Below, piece after piece: positions 8,374-16,848 of a stretch of DNA of 64,000 bases (its first letter is position 1; every line of letters begins with the position of its first letter). The position numbers and the translations under genes are program-made. The notes under the pieces were generated by a model. It worked only from the letters and a program-made list of their open reading frames with translations. It had not been told where the DNA came from and did no database searches. The DNA is from Actinomycetospora succinea. GTDB lineage: Bacteria > Actinomycetota > Actinomycetes > Mycobacteriales > Pseudonocardiaceae. The stretch spans positions 247,131 through 311,130 of the forward strand of contig NZ_SNYO01000005.1 in NCBI RefSeq assembly GCF_004363095.1. The letters are read 5' to 3'.

Positions 8374-8423
8374 GGCGAGGGGCGCCCCTCGCCCGTCTAT
8401 CCGCGCGAAGGTGCCCTTCGCTC
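8374..8423. repeat. Dispersed double-hairpin element, copy 1
   Basis: A 20-bp perfect palindrome (8374-8393, centred on GGCGCC) is followed by a second hairpin GCGAAGG-TGC-CCTTCGC (8405-8421). About 43 bases (8381-8423) recur in inverted orientation at 60256-60298 with only a couple of differences, including the linker between the hairpins. It forms the 3' end and stop codon of the PadR-like gene. Confidence 0.75.
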
Positions 8424-8798
8424 AGCACGGGGGGCGGCCTCCTGGCTGCCGTCGGCCTCGCCACCGTCGGCGAGACGGTGCAGCGAGGTCGCGAAGGCGT
8501 CGGCGGCGCGGCGGCGGGCGGTCAGGGAGCGCGTGCCGACCTCGGTGAGTCGGTAGCGGCGGGGATCCCGGCTCGAGCGGACGACGAGGCGGTTGCGGGC
8601 GAGCCGGTGCAGCGTCGGCACGACCCGGGAGTACGGGAAGTCGAGGACGTCGCCGACCTGCCGACGGACGACGTCGGAGACCTCTTCCTGCCGCAGCGGC
8701 CTCTCGGCGAGGGCGGCGAGGACGAGCGCGTCCACCTGGCCGCGGTCGCGGATGCGGGCGCGCGGGGCGGAGGGGCGGCGGGGAGCCGTCGTGGTCAT
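8397..8798 (-). CDS. PadR-like winged-helix transcriptional regulator
   Basis: About 133 residues from ATG 8798. The centre is a PadR-type winged helix: QVDALVLAALAERPLRQEEV, DFPYSRVVPTLHRLARNRLV, RDPRRYRLTEVG. A coiled segment with ALHRLAD follows. The last ten or so residues (RAERRAPSRG) and the TAG stop are encoded by the dispersed hairpin element at 8374-8423, so the original C terminus was probably replaced when that element arrived. The target genes are not evident; the nearest divergent gene is the NIPSNAP gene at 8884. Confidence 0.75.
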   Translation of the reverse strand: MTTTAPRRPSAPRARIRDRGQVDALVLAALAERPLRQEEVSDVVRRQVGDVLDFPYSRVVPTLHRLARNRLVVRSSRDPRRYRLTEVGTRSLTARRRAADAFATSLHRLADGGEADGSQEAAPRAERRAPSRG

Positions 8799-8883
8799 GA
8801 CCAGCAGGGTTACCGACGACCCACCCTCCTGACACTCCTCCGTGGGGCCGAGCGCGTTCGCCCCGGCGGGGTACTCCCCCGCC

Positions 8884-9189
8884 GTGATCACCTGCGTCGT
8901 GCACTACGTCATCGATCCCGCGAAGACCGCCGACTTCGAGCGCTTCGCCACCCGCTGGATGGACCTCGTGGCGCGCCACGGCGGCGTCCACCACGGCTAC
9001 TTCCTGCCCGCCGAGGGCGCCAGCGACGCCGCGCTCGCCCTCTTCAGCTTCCCCAGCCTCGCCGACTACGAGACCTACCGCGCCCGCTTCGGCGACGACC
9101 CTGAGTTCGTGGAGGCCGACCGCATCCGCGACGAGAGCGGGTGCGTCGTGCGGTACGACCGCACGTTCATGCGGCCGCTGCTGCCGTGA
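8884..9189 (+). CDS. NIPSNAP-family protein
   Basis: About 101 residues of one ferredoxin-like alpha/beta (NIPSNAP/dimeric alpha-beta barrel) domain: CVVHYVIDPAKTADFERFA, HHGYFLPAEGASDAALALFS and YETYRARFGDDPEF. GTG 8884 starts exactly at the domain; the earlier in-frame ATG at 8842 adds an unlike N terminus. The biochemical role of bacterial NIPSNAP proteins is not defined. It is divergent from the PadR gene, with 85 bp between them. Confidence 0.75.
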   Translation: MITCVVHYVIDPAKTADFERFATRWMDLVARHGGVHHGYFLPAEGASDAALALFSFPSLADYETYRARFGDDPEFVEADRIRDESGCVVRYDRTFMRPLLP

Positions 9190-9193
9190 TCGC

Positions 9194-9199
9194 TAACCT
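9194..9199 (+). promoter_or_regulatory. Probable -10 element (TAACCT) for a leaderless ybaK-like gene
   Basis: TAACCT fits the actinobacterial -10 pattern TANNNT and ends 8 nt before the GTG at 9208. There is no Shine-Dalgarno sequence, so the transcript probably begins at or next to the start codon. Confidence 0.45.
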
Positions 9200-9207
9200 G
9201 CCCGCTC

Positions 9208-9684
9208 GTGACGACGGGCAGGGAAGCGGTGCGGCGCGCACTCGAGGACGCCGGCGCGCCACGGGAGATCCAGGTGTTCGAGACACCGGTCCCCTCGGCC
9301 GCGGCGGCCGCCGAGCAGCTGGGCTGCGAGGTCGGCGCCATCGCCAACAGCCTCGTCTTCACCGCCGGCGACGGGGTCGTGCTCGTGCTGGCGTCGGGCG
9401 CGCACCGCGTCGACCTCGGCCGGGTCGCCGCGCACCTCGACGTCGCCAAGCGCCGCGTCAAGCGCGCCGACCCCGACACCGTCGAGCGCGCGACGGGCCA
9501 GCGGGTGGGCGGCGTGGCGCCGGTCGGTCACCCGGCGCCGCTGACCTGCGTCGTCGACGTCGCGCTCACCGCCTTCCCGACGGTGTGGGCGGGCGCGGGT
9601 GACGAGCACTCGATGTTCCCGACGACCGCCGCCGAGCTCGTCGACCTGACCGGCGGGACCCTGCTCGAGGTCGCCGCCGGCTGA
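9208..9684 (+). CDS. YbaK/EbsC-family aminoacyl-tRNA deacylase
   Basis: 158 residues of a single YbaK/ProRS-editing domain. VPSAAAAAEQLGCEVGAIANSLVF carries the conserved substrate-pocket region, followed by RRVKRADPDTVERATGQRVGGVAPVGHP and the C-terminal ALTAFPTVWAGAGDEHSMFPTTAAELVDLT. Such proteins hydrolyse mischarged tRNA (often Cys- or Ala-tRNAPro) in trans. The GTG at 9208 has no ribosome-binding site but a -10-like TAACCT at 9194, so it is likely leaderless. Confidence 0.88.
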   Translation: MTTGREAVRRALEDAGAPREIQVFETPVPSAAAAAEQLGCEVGAIANSLVFTAGDGVVLVLASGAHRVDLGRVAAHLDVAKRRVKRADPDTVERATGQRVGGVAPVGHPAPLTCVVDVALTAFPTVWAGAGDEHSMFPTTAAELVDLTGGTLLEVAAG

Positions 9685-9693
9685 CCCGGCGCC

Positions 9694-10332
9694 TCAGCCC
9701 CGCGCCGTCGCCTCGTGCGCCCCGTTCGCGTGCGCCTGCTGTTCCGCCTTCGCGCCGGCCTGCGCCTTCTGCGTGAAGGCCACCGCAGCCCAGATCAGCA
9801 GGCCCGGCACGACCCAGTTGAACACCAGGTCGACCGGGCGGCTCAGCACGCCGCCCCCGGAGCCCGGCGTGTCCAGCGCGCCCGCGACGACGTGGCTGAC
9901 CGCCATGACGGCGATGGCGGCACCCCACACCGCGCTGATCCGGCGGTTGATCGCGCGGAAGCGGGGGCTGGTCCAGAACTCGCGGGGCACGCTCTCGCGG
10001 GCGTACTGCTCGGTGAACGGCATCACCGGCAGCGTCGCGAAGATCGTCACCGCCAGGATCACCGCCGCGAGCGCGCGCCCGTAGCCGGCCAGGAAGGCGT
10101 CCGACGCGGGCACGGCGAACGCGACGACGCCCAGCACGAGGAACACGACCGCGGCGACGACCTCGAGCAGCTTGGGCGACTCCCCGTGGCGTACCGACCG
10201 GATGATCAGGCCGACGGCGACCACCAGCGCCAGCAGGCACGCCACCCCGACCGCGCCCGCCCCGAGGCGGCTCGCCGCCAGGGTGAAGACGATCCACGGC
10301 ACGAAGCCCGTCAGCACCTTGAGAAATGACAT
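9694..10332 (-). CDS. Polytopic membrane protein of unknown function
   Basis: 212 residues with about six hydrophobic segments (near 5-22, 25-45, 57-75, 85-105, 137-155 and 170-190) and a polar Ala/Gln-rich tail. FTEQYARESVPREFWTSPRF is a conserved-looking loop. ATG 10332 gives MSFLKVLTGF; the in-frame start at 10368 reads through a spacer. It converges on the YbaK gene. I do not recognise the family; septum- or intracellular-trafficking-type small membrane proteins look similar. Confidence 0.65.
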   Translation of the reverse strand: MSFLKVLTGFVPWIVFTLAASRLGAGAVGVACLLALVVAVGLIIRSVRHGESPKLLEVVAAVVFLVLGVVAFAVPASDAFLAGYGRALAAVILAVTIFATLPVMPFTEQYARESVPREFWTSPRFRAINRRISAVWGAAIAVMAVSHVVAGALDTPGSGGGVLSRPVDLVFNWVVPGLLIWAAVAFTQKAQAGAKAEQQAHANGAHEATARG

Positions 10333-10399
10333 ACAGTGATCATCGCCCGCCTTCGACGCCCCGATCATCGGCCGTTCGGGTGGCGGAAGGTCACGTTCT

Positions 10400-12148
10400 T
10401 CAGCGGGCAGTGAGCGTCAGCCGGAGGTCGTGGGCGCGGTCGTCGCCGTCGCGCACCTCGACCCGGCGGGCCTGGGGCGTGTGGCCGGGGGCGCTGACGA
10501 TCACGAGCCACGTGCCGGCCCCGGGCACCGGGAGGCGGTAGCGGCCGTCGGTGGTCCCCGCGCGCCCGTGCTGGCGCCCGTCGGTGTCGACGAGCGTCAC
10601 CACGGCCTCGGCCGGACCCTCGACGGTCCCGGCCACGACCGGACGGTCGTCGGTCGGCTCGACCGCGGGCTCGGGGACGGCCTCGGTGACCGCCTCGGTG
10701 ACCGCCTCGGACGAGGCGGCCCCCCGGGAGCGCCCCCGCACGAACAGCGACGCCACGAGCGCCAGCACACCGAGACAGCCCGCGACGACGAACGCCGAGC
10801 GGATGCCCGCGGCGTCGGGGGCGCCGGCGGCGTTCGCGGCGCCGAGCGCGGCCACCGTGACGAAGACGGCGGTGCCGAAGGCACCCGCGACCTGCTGCAG
10901 CGTCGAGAGGATCGCGCTGCCGTGGGAGTAGAGCTTGTCCGGGAGGCTGCCGAGCGCCTCGGTCATCAAGGGCGTCATCATCAGGCCGAGGCCGGCCATG
11001 AGCAGGACGTGGATGCCGATCACCGCGGCGATCGACGAGCCGGCGCCGAGCGAGGCGAACAGCCACAGCGAGGTCGCCATCGCCACCGCGCCGGGGATCA
11101 CGAGCGGCCGCGCGCCGTACCGGTCGAACAGCGCGCCGACCGGACGTCCGAGCGCACCGAGGACGAGCCCGCCGGGCAGTACCGCGAGCCCGCTGACGAA
11201 CGTGCTCGTCCCCAGCACCGTCTGCAGGTACAGGGGCAGCAGGACCGCGGCGGCGCCGATGAGGCTCATGAACAGCGGGACGGACAGCAGGATCGCGACC
11301 GAGAACGCGCGCCGGGTGAACGGCCGCAGGTCGAGCAGCGCGCGGTCCCGGCGCTGCAGGCGCAGCTGGCGCCACACGAACACGACCAGGGCGACGACGC
11401 CGACGACGATCGGCACCCACGGCGGGACGGGGTGCTCGCCGCCGCCGGACTCCCCGATCGACGAGAGCCCGTAGAGCAGGCCGGCGAAGCCGACCGCGGA
11501 CAGCAGCACCGAGAGCACGTCGAGCGGCACGCGCCGGGTCGCGGTCGGCAGGTGCATCCACCGGGCGCCGACGAGCAGCGCGGCCACCGACAGCGGCAGC
11601 ACCAGCCAGAACATCCAGCGCCAGCCGAGGTACTCGAGGACCGCCCCGCCGATCGTCGGCCCGACCGCGGGCGCGACGGCGATGACGATCGTGATCGTGC
11701 CCATGGTGGCGCCGCGGCGTTCCGGCGGGACGAGGCGCATCACCGTCGTCATGAGCATCGGGATCATCACCGCGGTGCCGGCGGCCTGGACGACGCGGCC
11801 GACGAGCAGTACGGCGAATCCCGGGGCGAGCGCGCCGATCAGCGTGCCGAGGCTGAACAGGCTCAGCGAGATCAGGAAGATCGTGCGGGGCGTGAAGCGC
11901 TCGAGCAGGTAGCCGGTGGTCGGGATGACCACGGCCATCGTCAGCAGGAACCCGCTGGTCAGCCACTGGACGGTGGTGGTCGAGACGCCGAGGTCGACGG
12001 TCAGGTCCCGCAGCGCGACCGACAGGATCGTCTCGTTGAGGATCATGACGAACGCCGAGCCGACGAGGACCGCGAGCAGCAGACCACTACGCGGCGGTGC
12101 CTCCCGGGGCGCGGGCGGCGCGCTCGCGGGCGCGGCGGTGTCGGTCAC
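10400..12148 (-). CDS. DHA2-type MFS exporter with a C-terminal carboxypeptidase-regulatory-like domain
   Basis: 582 residues. Residues ~1-490 are a 14-TM EmrB/QacA (DHA2) drug:proton antiporter with the motif RVVQAAGTAVMIPMLMTT and a PERRGATMG loop. After an acidic linker (VTEAVTEAVTEAVPEPAVEP), residues ~505-582 form a beta-sandwich-like unit: AGTVEGPAEAVVTLVDTDGR, TTDGRYRLPVPGAGTWLVIV, APGHTPQARRVEV, which matches the carboxypeptidase regulatory-like fold. GTG 12148 has GGGGAGG 5 nt upstream; the in-frame ATG at 12181 does not. This tail is expected to be outside or at the membrane surface and could bind substrate or cell wall. Confidence 0.85.
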   Translation of the reverse strand: MTDTAAPASAPPAPREAPPRSGLLLAVLVGSAFVMILNETILSVALRDLTVDLGVSTTTVQWLTSGFLLTMAVVIPTTGYLLERFTPRTIFLISLSLFSLGTLIGALAPGFAVLLVGRVVQAAGTAVMIPMLMTTVMRLVPPERRGATMGTITIVIAVAPAVGPTIGGAVLEYLGWRWMFWLVLPLSVAALLVGARWMHLPTATRRVPLDVLSVLLSAVGFAGLLYGLSSIGESGGGEHPVPPWVPIVVGVVALVVFVWRQLRLQRRDRALLDLRPFTRRAFSVAILLSVPLFMSLIGAAAVLLPLYLQTVLGTSTFVSGLAVLPGGLVLGALGRPVGALFDRYGARPLVIPGAVAMATSLWLFASLGAGSSIAAVIGIHVLLMAGLGLMMTPLMTEALGSLPDKLYSHGSAILSTLQQVAGAFGTAVFVTVAALGAANAAGAPDAAGIRSAFVVAGCLGVLALVASLFVRGRSRGAASSEAVTEAVTEAVPEPAVEPTDDRPVVAGTVEGPAEAVVTLVDTDGRQHGRAGTTDGRYRLPVPGAGTWLVIVSAPGHTPQARRVEVRDGDDRAHDLRLTLTAR

Positions 12149-12167
12149 GGGTCCTCCCCTGTCGGCG

Positions 12168-12194
12168 AACTTTCCTGTCACTCAGTGCCAAGTT
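12168..12194. promoter_or_regulatory. Candidate operator before the DHA2 exporter
   Basis: AACTT (12168-12172) and AAGTT (12190-12194) flank a perfect CACT-C-AGTG (12179-12187), 20-46 bp upstream of the exporter start. The nested symmetry suits a TetR- or MarR-type repressor. No regulator gene is directly adjacent. Confidence 0.35.
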
Positions 12195-12278
12195 ACCCAG
12201 CCGATCCGGACATCCCGCTGAGACGTCGATCTCCGTCGACCCGGGAACTCGCTCGCGACCACCCGGGACGATGGGCGC

Positions 12279-13169
12279 GTGGACGACGCCCTCCCGCCGT
12301 CGCCGGCGACGATCCGTGCCCTGATCGACGAGCAGTTCCCGCACTGGGCCGGCCTGCCCCTCGACCCCGCCCCGATGGAGGGCGGCTCCGACAATCTCCT
12401 GTACCGCCTCGGTGACGACCTGGTGGTGCGGGTGCCGCGGCACCCGAACCCCCACGGCACGCGGGAGGACCACTGGCTGCGTCTGCTCGGCCGGGTCCTG
12501 CCGGTGCCGATCCCCGTCCCGCTCGTCGGCGGGACCTGCGGGCCGAACCGCCTCTCGTTCTGGACGATCAGCCGCCTCCTGCCCGGGGAGGACGCGACGA
12601 CGGCGCCGATCCCCGACCACCACGCCGTCGCCCGCGACCTCGCCGCCGTCGTGCTCGCCCTGCGGTCGCTGCCGTGGCCCGGCCCCGAACCCGGACCGGA
12701 GAACGGCGGTCGCGGCGCCCCGCTCGCCACCCGCGACGAGGAGGTGCGCAATGCCCTCGCCGCCCTGCGTGCCGACCCCGAACCGGGGATCGACCTCGCG
12801 GGCGCCGCAGCGGTCTGGCGCGACGCCCTCGCGGCCCCGCCGCACGACGGCGCGCCGGTCTGGCTGCACGGCGACCTGCTGCCCGGCAACCTCCTCGTCC
12901 GCGACGGCCGCCTGAGTGCGGTGATCGACTGGGGCTGCCTCGCCGTCGGCGACCCGGCCGTCGATCTCCTCCCCGCCTGGACCCTCCTGTCCCCCGCCGC
13001 CCGTGCGACGTTCCGCGCGGCCCTCGACGTCGACGACGCGACCTGGCGCCGGGGTCGCGGCTGGGCCGTCTCGTTCGGCCTCGTCGCCCTGCCGTACCAC
13101 CGGACCCGCACCCCGGGCCTGGCCCGCGTCGCGCACCGGGCGATCGTGACGGCGGTCTCCGACCTCTGA
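12279..13169 (+). CDS. Aminoglycoside-phosphotransferase (APH) family kinase
   Basis: 296 residues. The kinase-like fold is seen as GGSDNLLYRLGDDLVVRVPR (nucleotide loop and Lys/Arg region, residues 32-51), the catalytic loop WLHGDLLPGNLL near 202, and the metal-binding VIDWGCLAVGDPAVDL near 221. Family members phosphorylate antibiotics or small metabolites; nothing here indicates a specific drug. GTG 12279 is used, without a clear ribosome-binding site. It is divergent from the DHA2 exporter with a 130-bp gap. Confidence 0.85.
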   Translation: MDDALPPSPATIRALIDEQFPHWAGLPLDPAPMEGGSDNLLYRLGDDLVVRVPRHPNPHGTREDHWLRLLGRVLPVPIPVPLVGGTCGPNRLSFWTISRLLPGEDATTAPIPDHHAVARDLAAVVLALRSLPWPGPEPGPENGGRGAPLATRDEEVRNALAALRADPEPGIDLAGAAAVWRDALAAPPHDGAPVWLHGDLLPGNLLVRDGRLSAVIDWGCLAVGDPAVDLLPAWTLLSPAARATFRAALDVDDATWRRGRGWAVSFGLVALPYHRTRTPGLARVAHRAIVTAVSDL

Positions 13170-13211
13170 CACCTCCACATATGGACGTAACGTTCTTTTC
13201 GTGCTTCTCTA

Positions 13212-13221
13212 TGTGTACACA
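13212..13221. promoter_or_regulatory. Candidate TetR operator TGTGTACACA
   Basis: A perfect 10-bp palindrome in an AT-rich stretch (13173-13230) before the SDR-tetR pair. A smaller AACGTT palindrome is at 13189-13194. TATGTG, a plausible -10, overlaps the palindrome, so a bound repressor would block the promoter. The TetR gene two positions downstream is the natural candidate. Confidence 0.5.
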
Positions 13222-13250
13222 GCGTTCACATCGAGCACCCGGAGGGAACG

Positions 13251-13991
13251 ATGAGCACGACCCCGGACACCCGCGCCGCCCTCGTCACCGGAGGGTCCGG
13301 CGGCATCGGCCGGGCGGTGGCGGAACGTCTCGCCGCCGACGGCACGGCGGTCGGCGTGCACTACGCGGGCAACAAGGCCCGCGCCGAGGAGGTCGTCGCT
13401 ACGATCGACGCGGCCGGCGGGCGGGCGATCGCCGTCGGCGGCGACGTGGCGGAGCCCGCGGAGATGGCGGCCGCGTTCGACGCCGTGGAGGAGGCCTTCG
13501 GCGGCGTCGACGTCGTCGTCCACACCGCCGGGATCATGACCCTGGCCCCGATCGCCGAGCTCGACCTCGACGACCTCGACCGCATGCACCGCACCAACAT
13601 CCGCGGCACCGTGGTGGTGGCCCAGCAGGCCGCCCGCCGCGTCCGGGCCGGCGGGGCGATCATCGCGTTCTCGACGTCGGTGACGCGGCTGTCGTTCCCG
13701 ACCTACGGCGGCTACGTCGCCAGCAAGGGCGCCGTCGAGGCCCTCGTGCCGGTGCTCGCCCGCGAGATGCGCGGCCGCGACGTCACCGTCAACGCCGTCG
13801 CGCCCGGGCCGACGGCCACCCCGCTCTTCCTCGACGGCAAGAGCGACGAGCAGGTCGCCGGCCTGGCCAAGGCCGCCCCGCTCGAGCGCCTCGGGCAGCC
13901 CGAGGACATCGCCGAGGCCGTCGCGTTCCTCGCCGGGCCCGCCCGATGGGTGAACGGCCAGACCCTGTTCGCCAACGGCGGGCTGGCGTGA
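13251..13991 (+). CDS. Short-chain dehydrogenase/reductase (SDR)
   Basis: 246 residues, a classical SDR. The Rossmann motif TGGSGGIG is at 13-20, the NAG-like segment reads HTAGIM, the catalytic Ser is in AFSTSVT and the catalytic pair Tyr/Lys in YGGYVASKGAVE. The C terminus ARWVNGQTLFANGGLA is typical of FabG-like reductases. It is an NAD(P)H-dependent oxidoreductase of unknown substrate. ATG 13251 has GGAGGGA 5 nt upstream. It overlaps tetR by 4 nt, and the pair probably responds to a common effector. Confidence 0.92.
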   Translation: MSTTPDTRAALVTGGSGGIGRAVAERLAADGTAVGVHYAGNKARAEEVVATIDAAGGRAIAVGGDVAEPAEMAAAFDAVEEAFGGVDVVVHTAGIMTLAPIAELDLDDLDRMHRTNIRGTVVVAQQAARRVRAGGAIIAFSTSVTRLSFPTYGGYVASKGAVEALVPVLAREMRGRDVTVNAVAPGPTATPLFLDGKSDEQVAGLAKAAPLERLGQPEDIAEAVAFLAGPARWVNGQTLFANGGLA

Positions 13992-14587
13992 CCGGACAGG
14001 ACGGCCCGCGTCGCGGGCGGGGGCGGCGCCCGGCCGACGAGGTCCGCGGCGAGGTCCTCGCCGCCGCCGGGGACCTGCTGCTCGCCGAGGGCATGGCCGG
14101 CTTCACCTTCGAGCGGGTCTCCGCGATCTCGGGCGCGAGCCGGACCACGCTGCACAAGTGGTGGCCGTCGCGGGGCGCGCTCGCGCTCGAGGCGTACTTC
14201 CGCACCGTCGAGAGCACGCTCGCGTTCCCCGACACCGGCGACATCGCCGCCGACCTCACCGAGCAGGTGCGGGCGTTCGTCCGGCTGATGACGGAGACGC
14301 CGGCCGGGCGGGTGATCGCCGAGCTCATCGGCTCCGCCCAGACCGACCCGGAGCTGGCGGCGGCGTACCGCGAGAACTACTCGGCGCCGCGCCGGGCGCT
14401 GGCCGTCACGGCGGTCGAGGCAGCCCGTGATCGCGGCCAGGTCCGCGACGACGTGGACGCCGAGGCCGTGGTCGACCAGCTCTGGGGTGCCTGCTACCAC
14501 CGACTGCTCATCCCCGACCAGCCGCTCACCGAGGACTTCGCGGGCACGCTGGTCGACCAGCTCGTGCACGGGATCGGACGCCGCTGA
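13988..14587 (+). CDS. TetR-family transcriptional regulator
   Basis: 199 residues. The N-terminal helix-turn-helix reads GEVLAAAGDLLLAEGM, FTFERVSAISGASRTTLHKWW and SRGALALEAYF; the rest is the ligand-binding helical domain, close to the TetR_C_16-like group (AELIGSAQTDPELAAAYREN). GTG 13988 overlaps the SDR stop (GTGA), so the two are translationally coupled. It probably autoregulates the SDR-tetR unit through the palindrome at 13212-13221. Confidence 0.9.
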   Translation: MTGQDGPRRGRGRRPADEVRGEVLAAAGDLLLAEGMAGFTFERVSAISGASRTTLHKWWPSRGALALEAYFRTVESTLAFPDTGDIAADLTEQVRAFVRLMTETPAGRVIAELIGSAQTDPELAAAYRENYSAPRRALAVTAVEAARDRGQVRDDVDAEAVVDQLWGACYHRLLIPDQPLTEDFAGTLVDQLVHGIGRR

Positions 14588-14738
14588 GACCCGATCGGGG
14601 CTCGGCGGCGGCCTGGTGACACCACTCGTTGACCCAGGCGTAGCATCGGTGGTGCGTCACTGGATCGATCCCGAACTCCTCGGACGGACCGGCCCGGCGA
14701 CGTTCCCCGAACCACCCGCGACCCGAAGAAGGTTCGCC

Positions 14739-14921
14739 GTGACCGCCAGCACGACCCCGGAGTCCGAGGCCGACAGCGCCCTCGACACCGAGATCGCCGA
14801 GCTCCGCCAGATCCTCGACCGCCTCGACGGGCTGACCCACCAGGCCCGCACCCGGCTGCGCCGGATCGAGCAGCACCGCAACGGTGTCGACGCCCGGTGG
14901 ATCGACCGCTCCCTGCGATAG
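14739..14921 (+). CDS. Small coiled-coil protein of unknown function
   Basis: 60 residues, charged, with a heptad-rich helix (DTEIAELRQILDRLDGLTHQ). GTG 14739 is chosen for the GAAGAAGG ribosome-binding site 7 nt upstream; earlier in-frame starts have none. A strong terminator follows. It has no recognised domain. It could be a short oligomerising or adaptor protein. Confidence 0.55.
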   Translation: MTASTTPESEADSALDTEIAELRQILDRLDGLTHQARTRLRRIEQHRNGVDARWIDRSLR

Positions 14922-14936
14922 ACCCCGCACACCCGA

Positions 14937-14965
14937 GGCCCGCCCCGATCCGATCGGGGCGGGCC
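14937..14965. terminator. Bidirectional intrinsic terminator
   Basis: A perfect 14-bp stem, GGCCCGCCCCGATC pairing with GATCGGGGCGGGCC, followed by TTTTCG on the plus strand. It lies between the convergent small coiled-coil gene and the ABC exporter gene and can serve both. Confidence 0.85.
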
Positions 14966-14980
14966 TTTTCGTGTCCGGGA

Positions 14981-16759
14981 TCAGGCGGCCAGCGCCGCGT
15001 ACCGCCCCTCGCGGTCGACGAGCTCGGCGTGGCTCCCGGTCTCGACGACGTGCCCGTGGTCGAGCACCGCGATGCGGTCGGCGTGGCGCACCGTCGAGAG
15101 CCGGTGGGCGATCGTCAGCGTCGTGCGGTGGCGCGCGAGGTCGTCGAGCGCGAGCTGCACGGCCCGCTCGGTCTCGGTGTCCAGGGCGCTGGTGGCCTCG
15201 TCGAGGACGAGGACGCGCGGGTCGCGCAGCAGCGTGCGGGCGATCGCGAGGCGCTGCTTCTCGCCGCCGGAGAACCGGTGGCCGCGGGCGCCGACGACGG
15301 TGTCGTAGCCGTCGGGCAGGGCGACGAGCATGTCGTGGATGCGCGCGGCGCGGGCTGCCGCCTCGATCTCCGCGTCGGTGGCCTCGGGCTTCGCGACCCG
15401 CAGGTTCTCGCGCACGGTGGTGTGCAGCAGGTAGGTCTCCTGGCTGACGACGCCGACGACGCGCGCGAGGTCGGCGAGGCGCATGTCGCGCAGGTCGACG
15501 CCGTCGATGGTGATCCGCCCGGCGTCGGGGTCGTGGAGGCGGGCGACCAGCGCGCCGAGCGTGGTCTTGCCCGACCCGGTCTCCCCCACCAGCGCGAGGG
15601 TCGTCCCGGCGGGGATCGTGAGGTCGACGCCGTCGACGGCGGGGCGGTCGCCGCCGGGGTGCGTGAAGGTGACGTCCTCGATCCGGACGTCGCCGCGGAC
15701 GTCGCCCAGCTCGACGGGCTCCGCGGGGTCGGCGATGTCGACGGTCAGGTCCTGGTACTCGAAGATCCGTGAGAACAGGGCCAGCGAGCTGGCCACCTGC
15801 ACGCCGACGTCGAGCAGACCCGACAGCGGCCGGAACACGCCCGCCTGCAGCGAGGTGAAGGCGACGAGCGTGCCGATCGAGAGCTGTCCGAGGGTCCACG
15901 GCAGCCCGGCGCCGAGGTAGATGAGGGCCGGGATCGCGGCGAAGACCACGCTCATCGTGGCCATGCGCCAGCGCCCGGCGAGCTGGGAGCGGATCTCGAG
16001 GTCGGTGAGGCGCGCCGAGGAGGCGGTGAAGCGGTCGACGAGGGCGGGGCCGGTGCCGAGCGTGCGGTGCAGCGCGGCGGCGTCGACCGAGAGGCCCTCC
16101 TCGATGGTGACGTTGAGGTCGGCGAGCTCGTTCTGCCGCTTCGCGGTCAGCTCGCGGCGCATCCGCGCGACCCGCCGGCTGATCAGCACGGCCGGCGGCA
16201 GGACGACGAGCGTGACGAGCGAGAGCTGCCAGGACAGCGCGACCATGGCGACGGCGGTCGCCACGACGGTGGTGAGGTTGGCGGCGATCGAGGTGGCGGT
16301 GGACGTGACCACGGTCTGCATCCCGCCGATGTCGTTGGTGATGCGCGACTGCACCTCGCCGGTGCGGGTGCGCGTGAAGAAGCCCAGCGACTGGCGCTGC
16401 AGGTGGGCGAAGACGTCGGTGCGCAGCCGGTGCATGACGCGCTGCCCGACGCCGGTGGAGATCCAGGTCTGGACGACGCCGAGCACCGAGGTGACGGCGG
16501 CGACGCCGATCATCCCGCCGGCCAGCCAGGCGAGCAGGGGCAGGTCACGCTGCGGGAGCGCGTCGTCGATGACGGCGCGCAGGAGGAAGGGCGACGCCAT
16601 CGCGACGATCGACGACGCCACGATGACGGCGACGACGACCGCGAGCGGGCCGCGGTGGGGACGGAACAGGCGCGCGATGCGCCGCAGCGAGACGTGGCGG
16701 GCCTGCTCGGCCTCGAGCGCGCGCGTCTCGGGGGAGGGTGGTGGCGTGGGGCGGGGCAA
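14981..16759 (-). CDS. ABC exporter, fused permease-ATPase
   Basis: 592 residues with an N-terminal six-TM ABC membrane domain (residues ~40-330) and a C-terminal nucleotide-binding domain: Walker [11 protein letters not shown], signature [16 protein letters not shown], Walker [13 protein letters not shown] and the switch HRLSTV. It works as a homo- or heterodimer exporting lipids or drugs. TTG 16759 is preferred because AGGAGG lies 6 nt upstream; the in-frame ATG at 16813 would sit inside the operator. It is divergent from marR at 16849, the usual layout of a MarR-controlled efflux system. Confidence 0.9.
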   Translation of the reverse strand: MPRPTPPPSPETRALEAEQARHVSLRRIARLFRPHRGPLAVVVAVIVASSIVAMASPFLLRAVIDDALPQRDLPLLAWLAGGMIGVAAVTSVLGVVQTWISTGVGQRVMHRLRTDVFAHLQRQSLGFFTRTRTGEVQSRITNDIGGMQTVVTSTATSIAANLTTVVATAVAMVALSWQLSLVTLVVLPPAVLISRRVARMRRELTAKRQNELADLNVTIEEGLSVDAAALHRTLGTGPALVDRFTASSARLTDLEIRSQLAGRWRMATMSVVFAAIPALIYLGAGLPWTLGQLSIGTLVAFTSLQAGVFRPLSGLLDVGVQVASSLALFSRIFEYQDLTVDIADPAEPVELGDVRGDVRIEDVTFTHPGGDRPAVDGVDLTIPAGTTLALVGETGSGKTTLGALVARLHDPDAGRITIDGVDLRDMRLADLARVVGVVSQETYLLHTTVRENLRVAKPEATDAEIEAAARAARIHDMLVALPDGYDTVVGARGHRFSGGEKQRLAIARTLLRDPRVLVLDEATSALDTETERAVQLALDDLARHRTTLTIAHRLSTVRHADRIAVLDHGHVVETGSHAELVDREGRYAALAA

Positions 16760-16796
16760 GGGGCGCCTCCTGGCGGGGAGCGGGTGTCCGATTTGC

Positions 16797-16817
16797 TGAG
16801 GTATCCTCAACATGAGG
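16797..16817. promoter_or_regulatory. MarR-type operator, TGAGG-TAT-CCTCA-ACA-TGAGG
   Basis: Three alternating half-sites make two overlapping 13-bp inverted repeats (16797-16809 and 16805-16817). They lie in the 89-bp gap between the ABC exporter and the marR gene, an ideal position for repression of both by the MarR product. Confidence 0.7.
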
Positions 16818-16848
16818 CTACAACAGCAAGCGCCCTACGGTATTCCCC

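Noticed and set aside
8024..8464. A 146-codon minus-strand frame across the palindrome-rich gap
   Set aside because: No family resemblance and it overlaps the PadR gene and the hairpin elements.
14588..14738. A coding extension of the small coiled-coil gene from its earlier in-frame starts
   Set aside because: No ribosome-binding site before the earlier starts; GTG 14739 has GAAGAAGG. The stretch is treated as upstream DNA.
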